Positions 16,901 through 24,440 of a stretch of 52,059 nt of DNA are shown in pieces (the first letter of the stretch is position 1; each line of letters opens with the position of its first letter). This stretch comes from Pseudanabaena cinerea FACHB-1277 (GTDB lineage Bacteria > Cyanobacteriota > Cyanobacteriia > Pseudanabaenales > Pseudanabaenaceae), in assembly GCF_014696345.1 (NCBI RefSeq), contig NZ_JACJPY010000027.1, positions 1-52,059 on the forward strand, written 5' to 3'. The notes beneath the pieces were generated by a model. The model searched no databases, was not told where the DNA came from, and worked only from the letters and a program-made list of their open reading frames with translations. The position numbers were made by a program, and so were the translations under genes.

Positions 16901-17164
16901 ATAGCTCATTTCATCCTGAATCAATAAATCTTCTGTCAAAGATCTTTGAGAGAGAATTCTTAAGATATCTGTTTGTGTGAGAATTCCAATTAATTGACTT
17001 TCTTCATTATTTATATTGCCATCTGTTGTAATGAGTACATAGTCTGAACCAGTCTCACGCATCTTAGCGATCGCTTCGATAACAGATGCCCTAGATGTAA
17101 GCATTAAAGGAATACTATATTGAATTGCTGAATTTTTGTCAGGACTATTATTAAGACTCATCAT
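13865..17164 (-). CDS. Hybrid sensor histidine kinase (CBS pair, four PAS, HisKA, HATPase, REC)
   Basis: 1099 residues from the ATG at 17164; a TTG four codons upstream is less likely. In order: two CBS domains (about 15-140), coiled coil (145-190), PAS domains at about 190-315, 325-440, 450-570 and 580-690, HisKA with FLANMSHELRTPLN (His about 719), HATPase with N box LLSNAIKFTP and GTGLGLALVKK, and a receiver with phospho-acceptor in LILMDIQMP (Asp about 1022). There is no membrane segment, so it is cytoplasmic and senses through CBS (adenylates or metal) and PAS ligands. No response-regulator gene is adjacent. It converges with the PIN remnant region. Confidence 0.93.
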   Translation of the reverse strand: MMSLNNSPDKNSAIQYSIPLMLTSRASVIEAIAKMRETGSDYVLITTDGNINNEESQLIGILTQTDILRILSQRSLTEDLLIQDEMSYPVITIQETELHDVTIATNLFQEYKISYLPVLNGNQIVGVLTQDDLINLLLQNTLELEENNQNLLQQNLQSLEIQKLQELNQSLELKIKERTQELWEINKLQRAILDSSDYAIITCDLNSTILSFNSGAEAMLGYSMSEVVGYCVPLIFHDPLEIADRIAKLSAERGVDTVSLFEVFMRSDKGITFTQEWTYIRKDGSKFPVELTISTLRDDSEQDIGFLGIAKDITERKRIELALLESNNRFRTVFDSNIVGIMFTDFNGHVTEANDYFLEMLGYSREDLEANRINWLNITPSEYIQQDLDVVEYIQTNGAIKPVEKSYYHKDGHLVHILISAAKLSEQADLCVCVIIDISNLKKAELKIIEQDSQFQELSTASPSIIYTLVQDVNGLVRFKYLNPIFEEITEISIVEAYRDARIVFNQIHPDDKQGYQNALANSCQNMLPFCYEWRIVTYSGKTKWLKASSRPTRRENGAIVWHGVIQDISIVKNTEASLKQKLAAVESAIDGIAILQENKYIYLNRSHLAMFGYEDPEELLGSSWDKLYSPEVIAEIEKEVLPILERDHSWKGELIALHKNGSTFYQGISLTFTDDDLLICVCRDISDSKQAEEKLQQTNQELQKATKLKDEFLANMSHELRTPLNAILGITEGLSEEVFGSLQEKQKNMLKIVEQSGNHLLELINDILDLAKIEAGEITLDLEVSNVKNICQSSLTFIRQMAMQKNLQLDLKGNIPELETLLDERRIRQVLINLLSNAIKFTPSGGKITLQYSLERKPIPNDHSYQDWVCLTVTDTGIGITSDDLKKIFQPFIQVDSSLNRQYNGTGLGLALVKKIVELHGGYVSVTSEVNVGSQFAIALPYSDNISQQPPKPANISPHPSEVIGSDCDLPLVLLAEDNEANISTITCYLEAKGFRLKIARSGQQAINLVQIQPPDLILMDIQMPELDGLEAIKRIRNIGFTKPIIAITALAMKDDRQKCLDAGADEYISKPIKLKLLSTIIQRTYFKNCSYRESGET

Positions 17165-17176
17165 CGAAAATACCAA

Positions 17177-17382
17177 TTGCTAACAAGTGTTTTTTAGGTC
17201 ATGGTGAAACAAGGTTACTTCACAAGTACCACGAGCAGGTATTTAATTAACTATATGAGTTATGGTTATCTCTTTATAGTTTATTTACTCCTATTCCCGC
17301 AAAAAAGGATAGCATAGATTTATGGAAATTGCTAAAAATAGTTGTATTCTCAATAACATAAGCCTAAAAGCCCTGATTTATC
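17177..17382. other. AT-rich non-coding stretch
   Basis: Upstream of the hybrid kinase gene. I see no gene here; the kinase promoter probably lies within it, but no sequence stands out. Confidence 0.4.
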
Positions 17383-17594
17383 TTGGCTATTCTCAATAAT
17401 TCTGATGCCTACAATCGCATACCTGATTCTGGGCGTGAGCGTCAAACTGTTTGTCACTCTATGCGTGAGTATGCAAGGGATGACGATCAAGATGGCTTTT
17501 ACGAAGTGCATTGCCATAGTATTGCAATACTATGGAAAGGATTTGGATGGATAGAGTGCGGAACTTCCCGTTTGTGTTAGTTAAAGTCAATCAG
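17383..17594 (+). pseudogene. IS1595-like (ISXO2-type) transposase C-terminal remnant
   Basis: One frame gives AYNRIPDSGRERQTVCHS then YARDDDQDGFYEVHCHS; a second frame continues with RIWMDRVRNFPFVLVKVN. Together they parallel the C-terminal signature of DDE transposases of this group (ARDDD.DG..EVH.NT.EG.WTG.RNFLR.F). A frameshift and the absence of the rest mark it as debris. It overlaps the end of the OMPDC/OPRT gene by a few bases. Confidence 0.6.
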
Positions 17595-19035
17595 AAGTCG
17601 TCAATAAAATATCGAGTTGTGTTGAGTCTAAACGACCAGCTTCGTATAACGTTTCGGCAATTTCAGAAAATTTCAACACTGCATGGGCTTGATAACCCTG
17701 ACGCGCTAATTTCTGGGTTACATCCCCTTCGTGATCGATCAATACAACCACATCCTTCACCACTAAACCCACCGATTGCAGTTTTGCGATGCCTTCTAGC
17801 ACACTCTTACCTGTGATCAGAACGTCATCAATCAACACAACCGTCTCACCATCCCGAAATTGCCCTTCAACTAAACGACGAGATCCGTGGGTTTTGACCT
17901 CTTTGCGGGGAAAAATCATAGGGTAGTTGAGGCGCAATCCTAAACCCGTTGCCGTAGGCAATGAGCCGTAGGGAATGCCTGCAATGCGATCAAATGTCAA
18001 AGTTTGAAGAATATTGGTATAGGCGTTGAGGACTTGCTCGAATACTTGAGGATGGGAAATGATGGAGCGTAGGTCAATATAATAGGGAAACGTTGCACCA
18101 GATGCTTGGACAAATTCCCCAAACTGGATGCAGCCAATGTCATAAAGCTGCAAAATCAAATCTTTATGGAGATGTTCTTGCAGAATACACACATTTGGAA
18201 ACCAAACCGAACAGGTGGGGTTGCCTTGAGTCATGTTTGCTATCATCTGATTGATGTCATTCCGTAGCGATCGGATGGCATTTCTGGGAGATTCACAGCT
18301 TAACAGATCGTCGGGAGTAGAAATAATCAGCCCATCAGCATTGGAGGTCAGTCCTGCTTTCAGAAATGCTTTCAATGCCGTTGGCTCTAGCGAAATGTCA
18401 CCCGCTAAGATCAACCGCTCAGGCGAAATCGCACGGATACGGGCAAAGACATCAGCACTGCCAGCCACTTCTAACCCCAACTGTTCTGCAATCCCCCAAG
18501 TTTTAGCTTGCTCTACTAAATTTAGATAGAACGGTGATTGACGGCTCGGATATTCCTGCAACATAGCTGCTAAAGAATTGTCCGTAGCACACAAGATAAA
18601 TACAGCCTTATCTGGATAGATCAGAAAGGGAGTCACTCCATCTTGCCCAATGTATGGATTGAGAGTAACTGCATCTACCTGCCAGATTTTAAAGATCATC
18701 TGGGCAAAAATTTTGCTGGTATGACTGTCACTATGCTGAGCGTCTAGAATAACTGGAATGTGATGTGGGATGGTCGCCAGGATCTGCCGCAATAATCCTA
18801 GCCCCGAAGCCCCCAATGCACGATAGAACTCCAAAGTTAGCGTGTAAGCGCAAACTAAATCAGCCGTTTCAACAATCAACCATTGCAACCATTCTTGTAA
18901 TTCCCAAATATGAGCATGGGCTGCTTCCCATCCACCTAAGTGTTGGGGCCATATTTGAGGATTTGGCGCGAGTTCAACAGAGAGCAAACTCTGATTGCGA
19001 GTCATAGCCTTGCTCAACTTATCACAAAAATTCAT
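17587..19035 (-). CDS. OMP decarboxylase-like / orotate phosphoribosyltransferase fusion
   Basis: 482 residues from the ATG at 19035; the TTG two codons upstream is less likely. The N-terminal half resembles the cyanobacterial OMP decarboxylase barrel, the C-terminal half (about 290-482) orotate phosphoribosyltransferase with the PRPP motif VVLIDDVLITGKS. The decarboxylase tetrad is damaged. Where relatives have VCAYKPTL this reads VCAYTLTL, and where they have LDAKHSD this reads LDAQHSD (codon CAG at 18736-18738), so both lysines are lost. The OPRT part looks intact. It is the last gene of the ferredoxin-thioredoxin-CBS-CP12 operon, about 23 bases after CBS-CP12. The decarboxylase half may be inactive or repurposed. 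Confidence 0.8.
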   Translation of the reverse strand: MNFCDKLSKAMTRNQSLLSVELAPNPQIWPQHLGGWEAAHAHIWELQEWLQWLIVETADLVCAYTLTLEFYRALGASGLGLLRQILATIPHHIPVILDAQHSDSHTSKIFAQMIFKIWQVDAVTLNPYIGQDGVTPFLIYPDKAVFILCATDNSLAAMLQEYPSRQSPFYLNLVEQAKTWGIAEQLGLEVAGSADVFARIRAISPERLILAGDISLEPTALKAFLKAGLTSNADGLIISTPDDLLSCESPRNAIRSLRNDINQMIANMTQGNPTCSVWFPNVCILQEHLHKDLILQLYDIGCIQFGEFVQASGATFPYYIDLRSIISHPQVFEQVLNAYTNILQTLTFDRIAGIPYGSLPTATGLGLRLNYPMIFPRKEVKTHGSRRLVEGQFRDGETVVLIDDVLITGKSVLEGIAKLQSVGLVVKDVVVLIDHEGDVTQKLARQGYQAHAVLKFSEIAETLYEAGRLDSTQLDILLTTSD

Positions 19036-19058
19036 AAACAATTTTGGGAGAGAATGAT

Positions 19059-19682
19059 CTAATCGTCATAAATCCGACATTCCAAGGCATTGGGATTATC
19101 CTCACAGTAGGACAGGAGGGAATTCTGTTCCTTCTTTTCAACCCGTTGATGTTGATGGGTGGCTTCCGATTGGAGTTTCTCAGCCATATCCCAAGCCGCA
19201 GCGCACTCTGGAGAGGTTGCCCCCCTTGAGATACAAATAGTTCGTGCGTCTTCGCGGGCAATTTCGATTTCGTCTTCAATAAACAGACGTTTCGGATTTT
19301 CTACAAAGTCACTCTTAAAGAGAATATCACCGACAGAAACAATGCCCATCAAGGTTTTGCCCTGAACCACAGGCGCTCGACGAATGTGGGTTTGAGCAAA
19401 TAACCGAGCCACATATTCCACACCCAGTTCAGGATTGATGACCACACAGGGCTTGACCATAATTTCGTAAACCCGCACGGTCTTGGGATCGAGACCAAAG
19501 GCTGCCACTTTGTAGATAATGTCGGTTTCAGTCACCATCCCATAGGGGTCTTGTTCGTGGCGTGGTTCGACTATCAGTCCCCTTAGGCGTTTATCTTTCA
19601 TCAACTTCACAGCATCTGCAACCGTTGCCGAGCCACGAATGGTGATAACGTTTCGAGTCATGATTTCTTCAGCTTGCATCAT
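19059..19682 (-). CDS. CBS-CP12 fusion protein
   Basis: 207 residues. Two CBS domains (about 1-58 and 70-128) are followed by a CP12 domain (about 138-207). CP12 features are complete: N-terminal cysteine pair C150 and C160 (CISRGATSPEC), core AWD (163-165), and C-terminal pair C193 and C202 (CEDNPNALEC). CP12 binds GAPDH and phosphoribulokinase when its cysteines are oxidised, and CBS pairs bind adenine nucleotides. Fusions of both kinds are known in cyanobacteria. It sits in an operon with thioredoxin, a natural reductant of such cysteines. A second ATG directly follows the first. Confidence 0.92.
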   Translation of the reverse strand: MMQAEEIMTRNVITIRGSATVADAVKLMKDKRLRGLIVEPRHEQDPYGMVTETDIIYKVAAFGLDPKTVRVYEIMVKPCVVINPELGVEYVARLFAQTHIRRAPVVQGKTLMGIVSVGDILFKSDFVENPKRLFIEDEIEIAREDARTICISRGATSPECAAAWDMAEKLQSEATHQHQRVEKKEQNSLLSYCEDNPNALECRIYDD

Positions 19683-19734
19683 AGGAATTTAAATTTTTAT
19701 TCAATGGGATAAGTGGAATATGCTCAAAAATTGG

Positions 19735-20037
19735 CTAGTATTGCCCAGAAAGTAATTCGCTGGGTGATAATCTCATGCTAGATAGCAGATACCTAAGAAG
19801 GCGATCGCTGATTCTGTGCGTGGTAGCCGCCGCATCGTTTTCCTGAATACCAGGTGCATAGGCTTCAAGTACTGCACCGTTTTGTGAACAAGTCGTCATG
19901 AAATAGTCGCAAGTTGGACATTCGGTTTGAGTCACTTGGAGGCTTGGGCAGTTGCACCCAATGGTTAAGCGATCGCTCAAGATCCGTTGAGCCAAGCTGC
20001 CACAGTTAGGACATCGAATTTCTATGCGTGTATTCAT
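19735..20037 (-). CDS. Small zinc-ribbon protein
   Basis: 100 residues. Cysteines at C9/C12 (CPNC), C28/C30, C40/C43 (CPTC) and C50 suggest one or two zinc-binding ribbons in the first half, followed by YAPGIQEN and a helical tail. A Shine-Dalgarno (GAGG) lies about 9 bases before the ATG. I recall similar short cyanobacterial proteins being labelled PriA-like, but nothing here supports a helicase. It lies between thioredoxin and CBS-CP12 in the same operon; it could be a redox- or metal-responsive accessory. Confidence 0.7.
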   Translation of the reverse strand: MNTRIEIRCPNCGSLAQRILSDRLTIGCNCPSLQVTQTECPTCDYFMTTCSQNGAVLEAYAPGIQENDAAATTHRISDRLLRYLLSSMRLSPSELLSGQY

Positions 20038-20110
20038 CGTCGCACCTCAAAATTGAATGATTGTGTGAGAAGGAAATGGTCAAAAGCAGGGAGAAGCCCA
20101 CGGTGGAAGA

Positions 20111-20434
20111 CTATCGTTGTCGTTCTACCGCAGCCGTAAATTCTTCATAGGATTTGACCCCAACTAACGTTTCCATCAATGCGCCCTGTTTAAAGACCAT
20201 GACGGCTGGAATACTTCTAACCCCAAAGCGTTTGGCTACGGCTTTGTTATCGGTCACGTCCAGTTTGAAGACTTTGGCGCGATCGCTATATTCCTCAGCC
20301 AGTTGATCGATTAATGGCGCAACTAGTTTGCAAGGACCACACCAAGTTGCCGTGCAATCTACAACCATGAGTGATTCATTGCTCAATAGGGAATCAAATT
20401 CAGTTTCATCTTGAATAAATTTAGCCGTACCCAT
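20111..20434 (-). CDS. Thioredoxin
   Basis: 107 residues, canonical thioredoxin with active site WCGPC (C32, C35), the cis-Pro region RSIPAVMVF and VDCTATWC strand. It reduces disulfides on target proteins, using electrons from ferredoxin via FTR or from NADPH via NTR. GGAG lies 9 bases before the ATG. The neighbours are a ferredoxin gene 30 bases upstream and the zinc-ribbon and CBS-CP12 genes downstream, which is suggestive of a local redox relay. Confidence 0.95.
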   Translation of the reverse strand: MGTAKFIQDETEFDSLLSNESLMVVDCTATWCGPCKLVAPLIDQLAEEYSDRAKVFKLDVTDNKAVAKRFGVRSIPAVMVFKQGALMETLVGVKSYEEFTAAVERQR

Positions 20435-20464
20435 GTTTATATCTCCAAATTGATGATGTGTGAT

Positions 20465-20761
20465 TTAGTACAAATTTTCTTCTTGGTGCGTTTTAATCGT
20501 GCAATTGGAGCGGGGATAAGTAACACAGGTCAGCACAAACCCCGCATTCACTTGGTCTTCATCTAAAAATGATTGATCCGACTGATCCACTTCCCCAGAA
20601 ATCAGTTGGCCAGCACAGCTAGAACAAGACCCTGCCCGACAAGAAATTGGTAAGTCAATGTCTGCTTCGGATGCGGCTTCGTAAACAGTTTGATCGTCTT
20701 GGACATCGATGGTGACATCTAATCCCTCGTCATTCACGAGTTTTACTTTGTAAGTTGCCAT
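20465..20761 (-). CDS. Plant-type [2Fe-2S] ferredoxin
   Basis: 98 residues. Cluster ligands are C41, C46, C49 and C79 in the pattern CRAGSCSSC...C. It is acidic like photosynthetic ferredoxins. It carries electrons from photosystem I or other donors to reductases such as FTR or FNR. GGAG lies 8 bases before the ATG. It is the first gene of a five-gene minus-strand operon. Differences from major PetF ([12 protein letters not shown] region reads [12 protein letters not shown], tail [11 protein letters not shown]) are small, so an isoform is possible. Confidence 0.95.
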   Translation of the reverse strand: MATYKVKLVNDEGLDVTIDVQDDQTVYEAASEADIDLPISCRAGSCSSCAGQLISGEVDQSDQSFLDEDQVNAGFVLTCVTYPRSNCTIKTHQEENLY

Positions 20762-20840
20762 GGGATACTCCTAATCAAAACAAATTTAAGGCGTTAAGTT
20801 GAGATATAATGCTCTTGCAAGTCATTGAAACGACCCCACC
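20762..20840. promoter_or_regulatory. Divergent promoter region
   Basis: A 79-base gap between the ferredoxin operon (minus) and the recombinase-like gene (plus). Both promoters must be in or near it. I see no convincing -35/-10 pair or operator. Confidence 0.4.
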
Positions 20841-21275
20841 ATGACAGCAGTTCCTTCCAACAATTTATCTGCCTGGGAGCGCCTAGAGCAAGGCAGGCAA
20901 GCAAAAGCAAACAACGGTGGTTATGCGGGCTACGGATCGCCTGCCTTTGGGCAACGATCAGTAGATGGTGAATTAGTGGATGACCCAGAAGAGTCTCAGG
21001 TAGTTGAACTAATTCGCCGCCATCACAAATCTGGAAAATCATTACAGAAGATTGCCGATTGGCTCAATGAAAATGGGTACTCCACCAAACGAGGTCAAAA
21101 GTGGCAGCGTATTTCCGTAAAACGAGTGCTAGATCGACTCTACGGAAAGCTCTCCAGAATCTCAGGAGTAGCATCTCAGGCTGAACAGAAACCTGAAGCA
21201 TCTCCCTTATCGTCTGATGACATCGCAACCAATAACCATATAGAGGATCTAACACTTCTAGGCAGAGGGTTTTAA
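20841..21275 (+). CDS. Small protein with serine-recombinase C-terminal (recombinase/HTH) domain
   Basis: 144 residues. The segment about 50-100 (VVELIRRHHKSGKSLQKIADWLNENG, then STKRGQKW and VKRVLDRLYG) matches the recombinase helix-turn-helix region found after the catalytic domain in large serine recombinases. The catalytic resolvase domain with its Ser is absent, and the N-terminus (GGYAGYGSPAFGQRSVDGELV) is a short basic/Gly segment. It is more likely a DNA-binding regulator than a recombinase. Divergent from the ferredoxin-thioredoxin operon, so possibly its regulator, by inference. Confidence 0.6.
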   Translation: MTAVPSNNLSAWERLEQGRQAKANNGGYAGYGSPAFGQRSVDGELVDDPEESQVVELIRRHHKSGKSLQKIADWLNENGYSTKRGQKWQRISVKRVLDRLYGKLSRISGVASQAEQKPEASPLSSDDIATNNHIEDLTLLGRGF

Positions 21276-21449
21276 CAGTCAATCCGTAACATCCCTCTAT
21301 CATACACCTATGTCTGTGCAAAACTGCTATAGACTTGAAACTAATAGCAATAAAACGTTACATTTCTCTTAAAGAGGTCAGATGACACTAAATTCTGGGA
21401 TAGTTTTTAGGACTGTTTTAGCTGCTATGAAAAGCTGGGTTATTTCCTG

Positions 21450-21469
21450 TAGGGAGGCTTATCCTCCTA
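21450..21469 (+). promoter_or_regulatory. Small hairpin in leader of four-CBS gene
   Basis: TAGGGAGG pairs imperfectly with CCTCCTA across a short loop, about 30 bases before the start of the downstream gene. It could be a weak terminator for the upstream gene or part of the leader. Nothing else is evident in 21276-21500. Confidence 0.25.
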
Positions 21470-21500
21470 TCTTGACTTTTCGGTTTACCGGAATGTGCTG

Positions 21501-22694
21501 ATGTCAATCGATACATTTCAGAATTGGGCTCCTAATCTAGAAGATGCCATCGATCGACATCCGTTGACGATGCCTCCAAACACTCCATTGATGGAGGCGA
21601 TCGCTTTGCTCAGTCAGACGCATGACATTATTTGTGTGCTGACAGATGACCAATCGTTGTCAACCCCTTCCGCCCAAAAGGTTCATGCTAGCTGTGTGTT
21701 GGTGATGCAAGGGCAAGAACTATTGGGGATTTTGACAGAACGCGATGTGGTTAGACTCACCTCCAAAGGGCTTAACTTGACTGAGATAACCGTTGCCGAT
21801 GTGATGGTGTATCCGCCGATCACGTTGCCGCAGCAATCCATGCAAGACATTTTTGCCCCGCTATTTTTGTTTCGCCGCTACAAGATTCGTCATTTACCGA
21901 TTGTGGATGACCAAGGACATTTGGTCGGGGTTATTTCCCAAGAAAGTATTCGCAAAATTATGCGTCCAGCAAATCTCTTGCAGTTTCGTCGCGTATCGGA
22001 TGTGATGACCACTAAGGTGGTGCATGCCCCACTCTCCGCTACGGTCTTGCAATTGGCGCAGTTAATGACCGAGCATTGCGTGGGCTGTGTGGTGATCGTG
22101 CAAAGAAATTCAGAAGATAATGACTGCCCCGTTGGCATTGTGACGGAGCGAGATATTGTGCAGTTTCAATCGCTGCAAATTGATCTGCAAAAAACTCAGG
22201 CTCAAACGGTAATGAGTACGCCGCTATTTCTCCTCAGTCCTGAGGATTCGTTGTGGACGGCACATCAGGAAATGCAGAAAAGGCGGGTGGGGCGCTTGGT
22301 GGTGTCTTGGAACTGGGGGCAGGGGTTAGGAATTGTCACACAAACTAGCCTATTACGGGTTTTTGACCCCATGGAAATGTATGGGGTGATTGAAAATTTA
22401 CAACAAACTATTCAACATTTAGAGGCAGAGCGATCGCCATCTAATCCCTCCCGTCAACCTCCTCCTTTGCTTGTCCAGTCCAGTTCTGCGGACTCATTAC
22501 TCCAACAGAGTCGCTCCTCCTCTTACAACGAGATTGCGGGCGATCGTAAGTTTTTACTTGACTTGCTAGACAATGCTTACAAACACGTAAAGTATATGTC
22601 TGACAACTTGGATCTTTTAGTCGAGCAGAGGCGAACTCAGATCCAATCTGTTCTAGAGATACTTGAGCAACTCGGTCGTAAAATTAGACCTTAA
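21501..22694 (+). CDS. Protein with four CBS domains
   Basis: 397 residues from the ATG at 21501 (a GTG two codons upstream is less natural). Four CBS repeats are visible by their GI(L/V)T(E/Q)RD or VGVISQES strand-helix ends: about 15-95, 100-160, 165-240 and 245-300. A helical C-terminus has a low-complexity Ser/Pro stretch and the segment DRKFLLDLLDNAYKHVKYM. Tandem CBS modules usually sense adenine nucleotides. It has no catalytic domain here, so it is probably a regulatory or scaffold subunit. Its position beside the CBS-CP12 operon suggests related energy sensing. Confidence 0.85.
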   Translation: MSIDTFQNWAPNLEDAIDRHPLTMPPNTPLMEAIALLSQTHDIICVLTDDQSLSTPSAQKVHASCVLVMQGQELLGILTERDVVRLTSKGLNLTEITVADVMVYPPITLPQQSMQDIFAPLFLFRRYKIRHLPIVDDQGHLVGVISQESIRKIMRPANLLQFRRVSDVMTTKVVHAPLSATVLQLAQLMTEHCVGCVVIVQRNSEDNDCPVGIVTERDIVQFQSLQIDLQKTQAQTVMSTPLFLLSPEDSLWTAHQEMQKRRVGRLVVSWNWGQGLGIVTQTSLLRVFDPMEMYGVIENLQQTIQHLEAERSPSNPSRQPPPLLVQSSSADSLLQQSRSSSYNEIAGDRKFLLDLLDNAYKHVKYMSDNLDLLVEQRRTQIQSVLEILEQLGRKIRP

Positions 22695-22861
22695 ACGCGA
22701 TGTGCCTCTAAAAGACTAAACTTTTCCTAAATAGGGTTGGAATCGCAGAGAAAATCGCAGTTTGTAACGCTGTGCGTGACATCATGATGTTGACCAGTTT
22801 TCCCTAGAAGCAATGATCGACAATTGCCAAATTGCCCGCGCAACCCAGCGTTGATCTTATC

Positions 22862-23287
22862 TTAGTTGTCAAAAACTAAAGCGATCGCCTGCTCAATAAT
22901 TGCCTCGCGATCCACCATTGCGCCCAACTCATCAGCCTCATATCTACCCTCAAAAGCTTCACTCGCAGCAGCATCTAGCGCGATCTCATAAGCTTCTTCT
23001 ATCGTCTCGCGTAGTTCTGAAGGTTCGCAATAATTTCCTTTAGCCTTACGCCGTTGGTTAGTGCGCTGAATTTCTCGTACCGAGTTTTTAATTGATAGAT
23101 CCCACGATCTCGTAGTGCGATTTTCAGCGCGTTGTTTGATGAGATGTAGCAGCAAGATTTTGGCAAAGCTATAAATCTTATTCAGCTTGTCATCCTTGCT
23201 CATCTCCGTCATCTCCTCCACCAACAACAAAGCATCGGCAATATTGCCATTTAGCAAAAATCCCTTTAGTTCTAACAATTCTTCCAT
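22862..23287 (-). CDS. DUF29-like family protein, copy 1
   Basis: 141 residues, mostly helical: ELLELKGFLL, LLHLIKQRAENRTTRSWDLSI and the C-terminal region EAFEGRY resemble cyanobacterial DUF29 proteins. Function unknown. AGGAGG lies in the last codons of the preceding gene, 9 bases before this ATG, so translation is probably coupled. It is a close paralog of the 23823-24248 gene. Confidence 0.65.
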   Translation of the reverse strand: MEELLELKGFLLNGNIADALLLVEEMTEMSKDDKLNKIYSFAKILLLHLIKQRAENRTTRSWDLSIKNSVREIQRTNQRRKAKGNYCEPSELRETIEEAYEIALDAAASEAFEGRYEADELGAMVDREAIIEQAIALVFDN

Positions 23288-23290
23288 CGC

Positions 23291-23785
23291 CTAAGCCTCC
23301 TGAGTCAAATCACCCAAATCAATATCACCCGTTACTTTGACATTTTTTAGCATTGTCTGCTCGACCGAGCCACTACCTGATGGCGCTGTCTGCTTCATTG
23401 ATTTTGCGCGGAGGTTTACCCCCTCAATATCACTAGCTATAGTTTGTGATATTGAGGGCACAATTTTAACTTGTGTCGCCAACTCCTCAACCTTAGCTGC
23501 TAATTTTTGATTGCTGGATAAAAGCGATCGCACCTCATCCAACAATTTCACCACATCAGGATCATCAGTGATCGCCTCCACATCAATCACCGCTTGCTGA
23601 GGATCAAAATCTTGACCCGCGCTAATCGCTCTCACAGTCTGGGTATTAGGCGCTTTTTGACTGAGAATTGACCACAGCGATCGGGCTAATTTCAAAGTCT
23701 CATCGGTAATATTTTCGCCAACCTTAGTTAACGAGCCAGCACCCACAATCCCCAACAAACCCAAAATTAGCGAAACTGGTTCCAT
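23291..23785 (-). CDS. Hypothetical protein between DUF29-like paralogs
   Basis: 164 residues from the ATG at 23785 (a TTG eight codons upstream extends the frame). The N-terminus is hydrophobic (EPVSLILGLLGIVGAGSLTKVG), possibly a membrane or signal segment, followed by helical and coiled-coil-prone sequence and a C-terminal strand-rich tail (MLKNVKVTGDIDLGDLTQ). The family was not recognised. It ends 3 bases before the DUF29 copy 1 start and carries that gene's ribosome site in its last codons. Confidence 0.55.
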   Translation of the reverse strand: MEPVSLILGLLGIVGAGSLTKVGENITDETLKLARSLWSILSQKAPNTQTVRAISAGQDFDPQQAVIDVEAITDDPDVVKLLDEVRSLLSSNQKLAAKVEELATQVKIVPSISQTIASDIEGVNLRAKSMKQTAPSGSGSVEQTMLKNVKVTGDIDLGDLTQEA

Positions 23786-23822
23786 AATTTGCACCGATGA
23801 TTTACTCAAGTTTAAATTTATT

Positions 23823-24248
23823 TTAGTTGCCAGAAACTAAAGCGATCGCATCTTGAATAACTTGATCGCGATCGACCATATGAGCGATCACCTCTGTTTC
23901 GTACCTTCCCTCAAAAGCCTCCAAAGCAGCCTGTTTTAAAGCCGATTCGTAGGCATCTTCTAGCGTCTCCTGTATTTCAGATTGTGAGAGATAGGTTCCA
24001 TTAGCCTTGCGCCTTTTATTCGAGCGTTGAATTTGCTTAACCGCATTGAAAATCGATATTTCCCAAGATCTTGTCGAGCGTTTTTCGGCTTTCTGTTTAA
24101 TCAAATGGAGCAACAAAACAATACTAAAACTAAAAATCTTATTTAATTTGTCATCTTTGCTCATTTCTGTCATCTCCTCCACCAAGAGCAAAGCATCAGT
24201 AATATTGCCACTGAGCAGAAAGCCCTTTAGTTCCAACAGTTCTTCCAT
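23823..24248 (-). CDS. DUF29-like family protein, copy 2
   Basis: 141 residues, collinear with copy 1 without gaps and with the same termini (EELLELKGFLL at the start, QAIALV/DAIALV at the end). The ribosome-site sequence before the ATG is the same as for copy 1. This and the intervening hypothetical gene form a tandem unit, with a decayed third copy following at 24249-24400. Confidence 0.65.
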   Translation of the reverse strand: MEELLELKGFLLSGNITDALLLVEEMTEMSKDDKLNKIFSFSIVLLLHLIKQKAEKRSTRSWEISIFNAVKQIQRSNKRRKANGTYLSQSEIQETLEDAYESALKQAALEAFEGRYETEVIAHMVDRDQVIQDAIALVSGN

Positions 24249-24400
24249 CGCCTAAGCCTCCTGAGTTAAATTACCCAAATTAATAATCACCTTTTATCTT
24301 GTTATCTTGACAATGATTTACTAAAACTTAAATTTATCTTAGCTGTCCCAAAGTAAAGCGATCGCCTGACTGATAATAACAGCGCGATCGCTTTGAATTT
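24249..24400 (-). pseudogene. Decayed remnants of a further hypothetical/DUF29-like unit
   Basis: The first 45 bases correspond to the 3-prime end of the hypothetical gene (the part encoding GDIDLGDLTQEA), now frameshifted by one base. From about 24395 to the TAA at 24339 the minus strand encodes DRAVIISQAIALLWDS, matching the C-termini DREAIIEQAIALVFDN and DRDQVIQDAIALVSGN of the two intact paralogs. The bulk of both genes is deleted. Confidence 0.75.
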
Positions 24401-24440
24401 TTGGCAAGTTAGGCAATGGTTCCGCGCAAAGGGAGATAGA

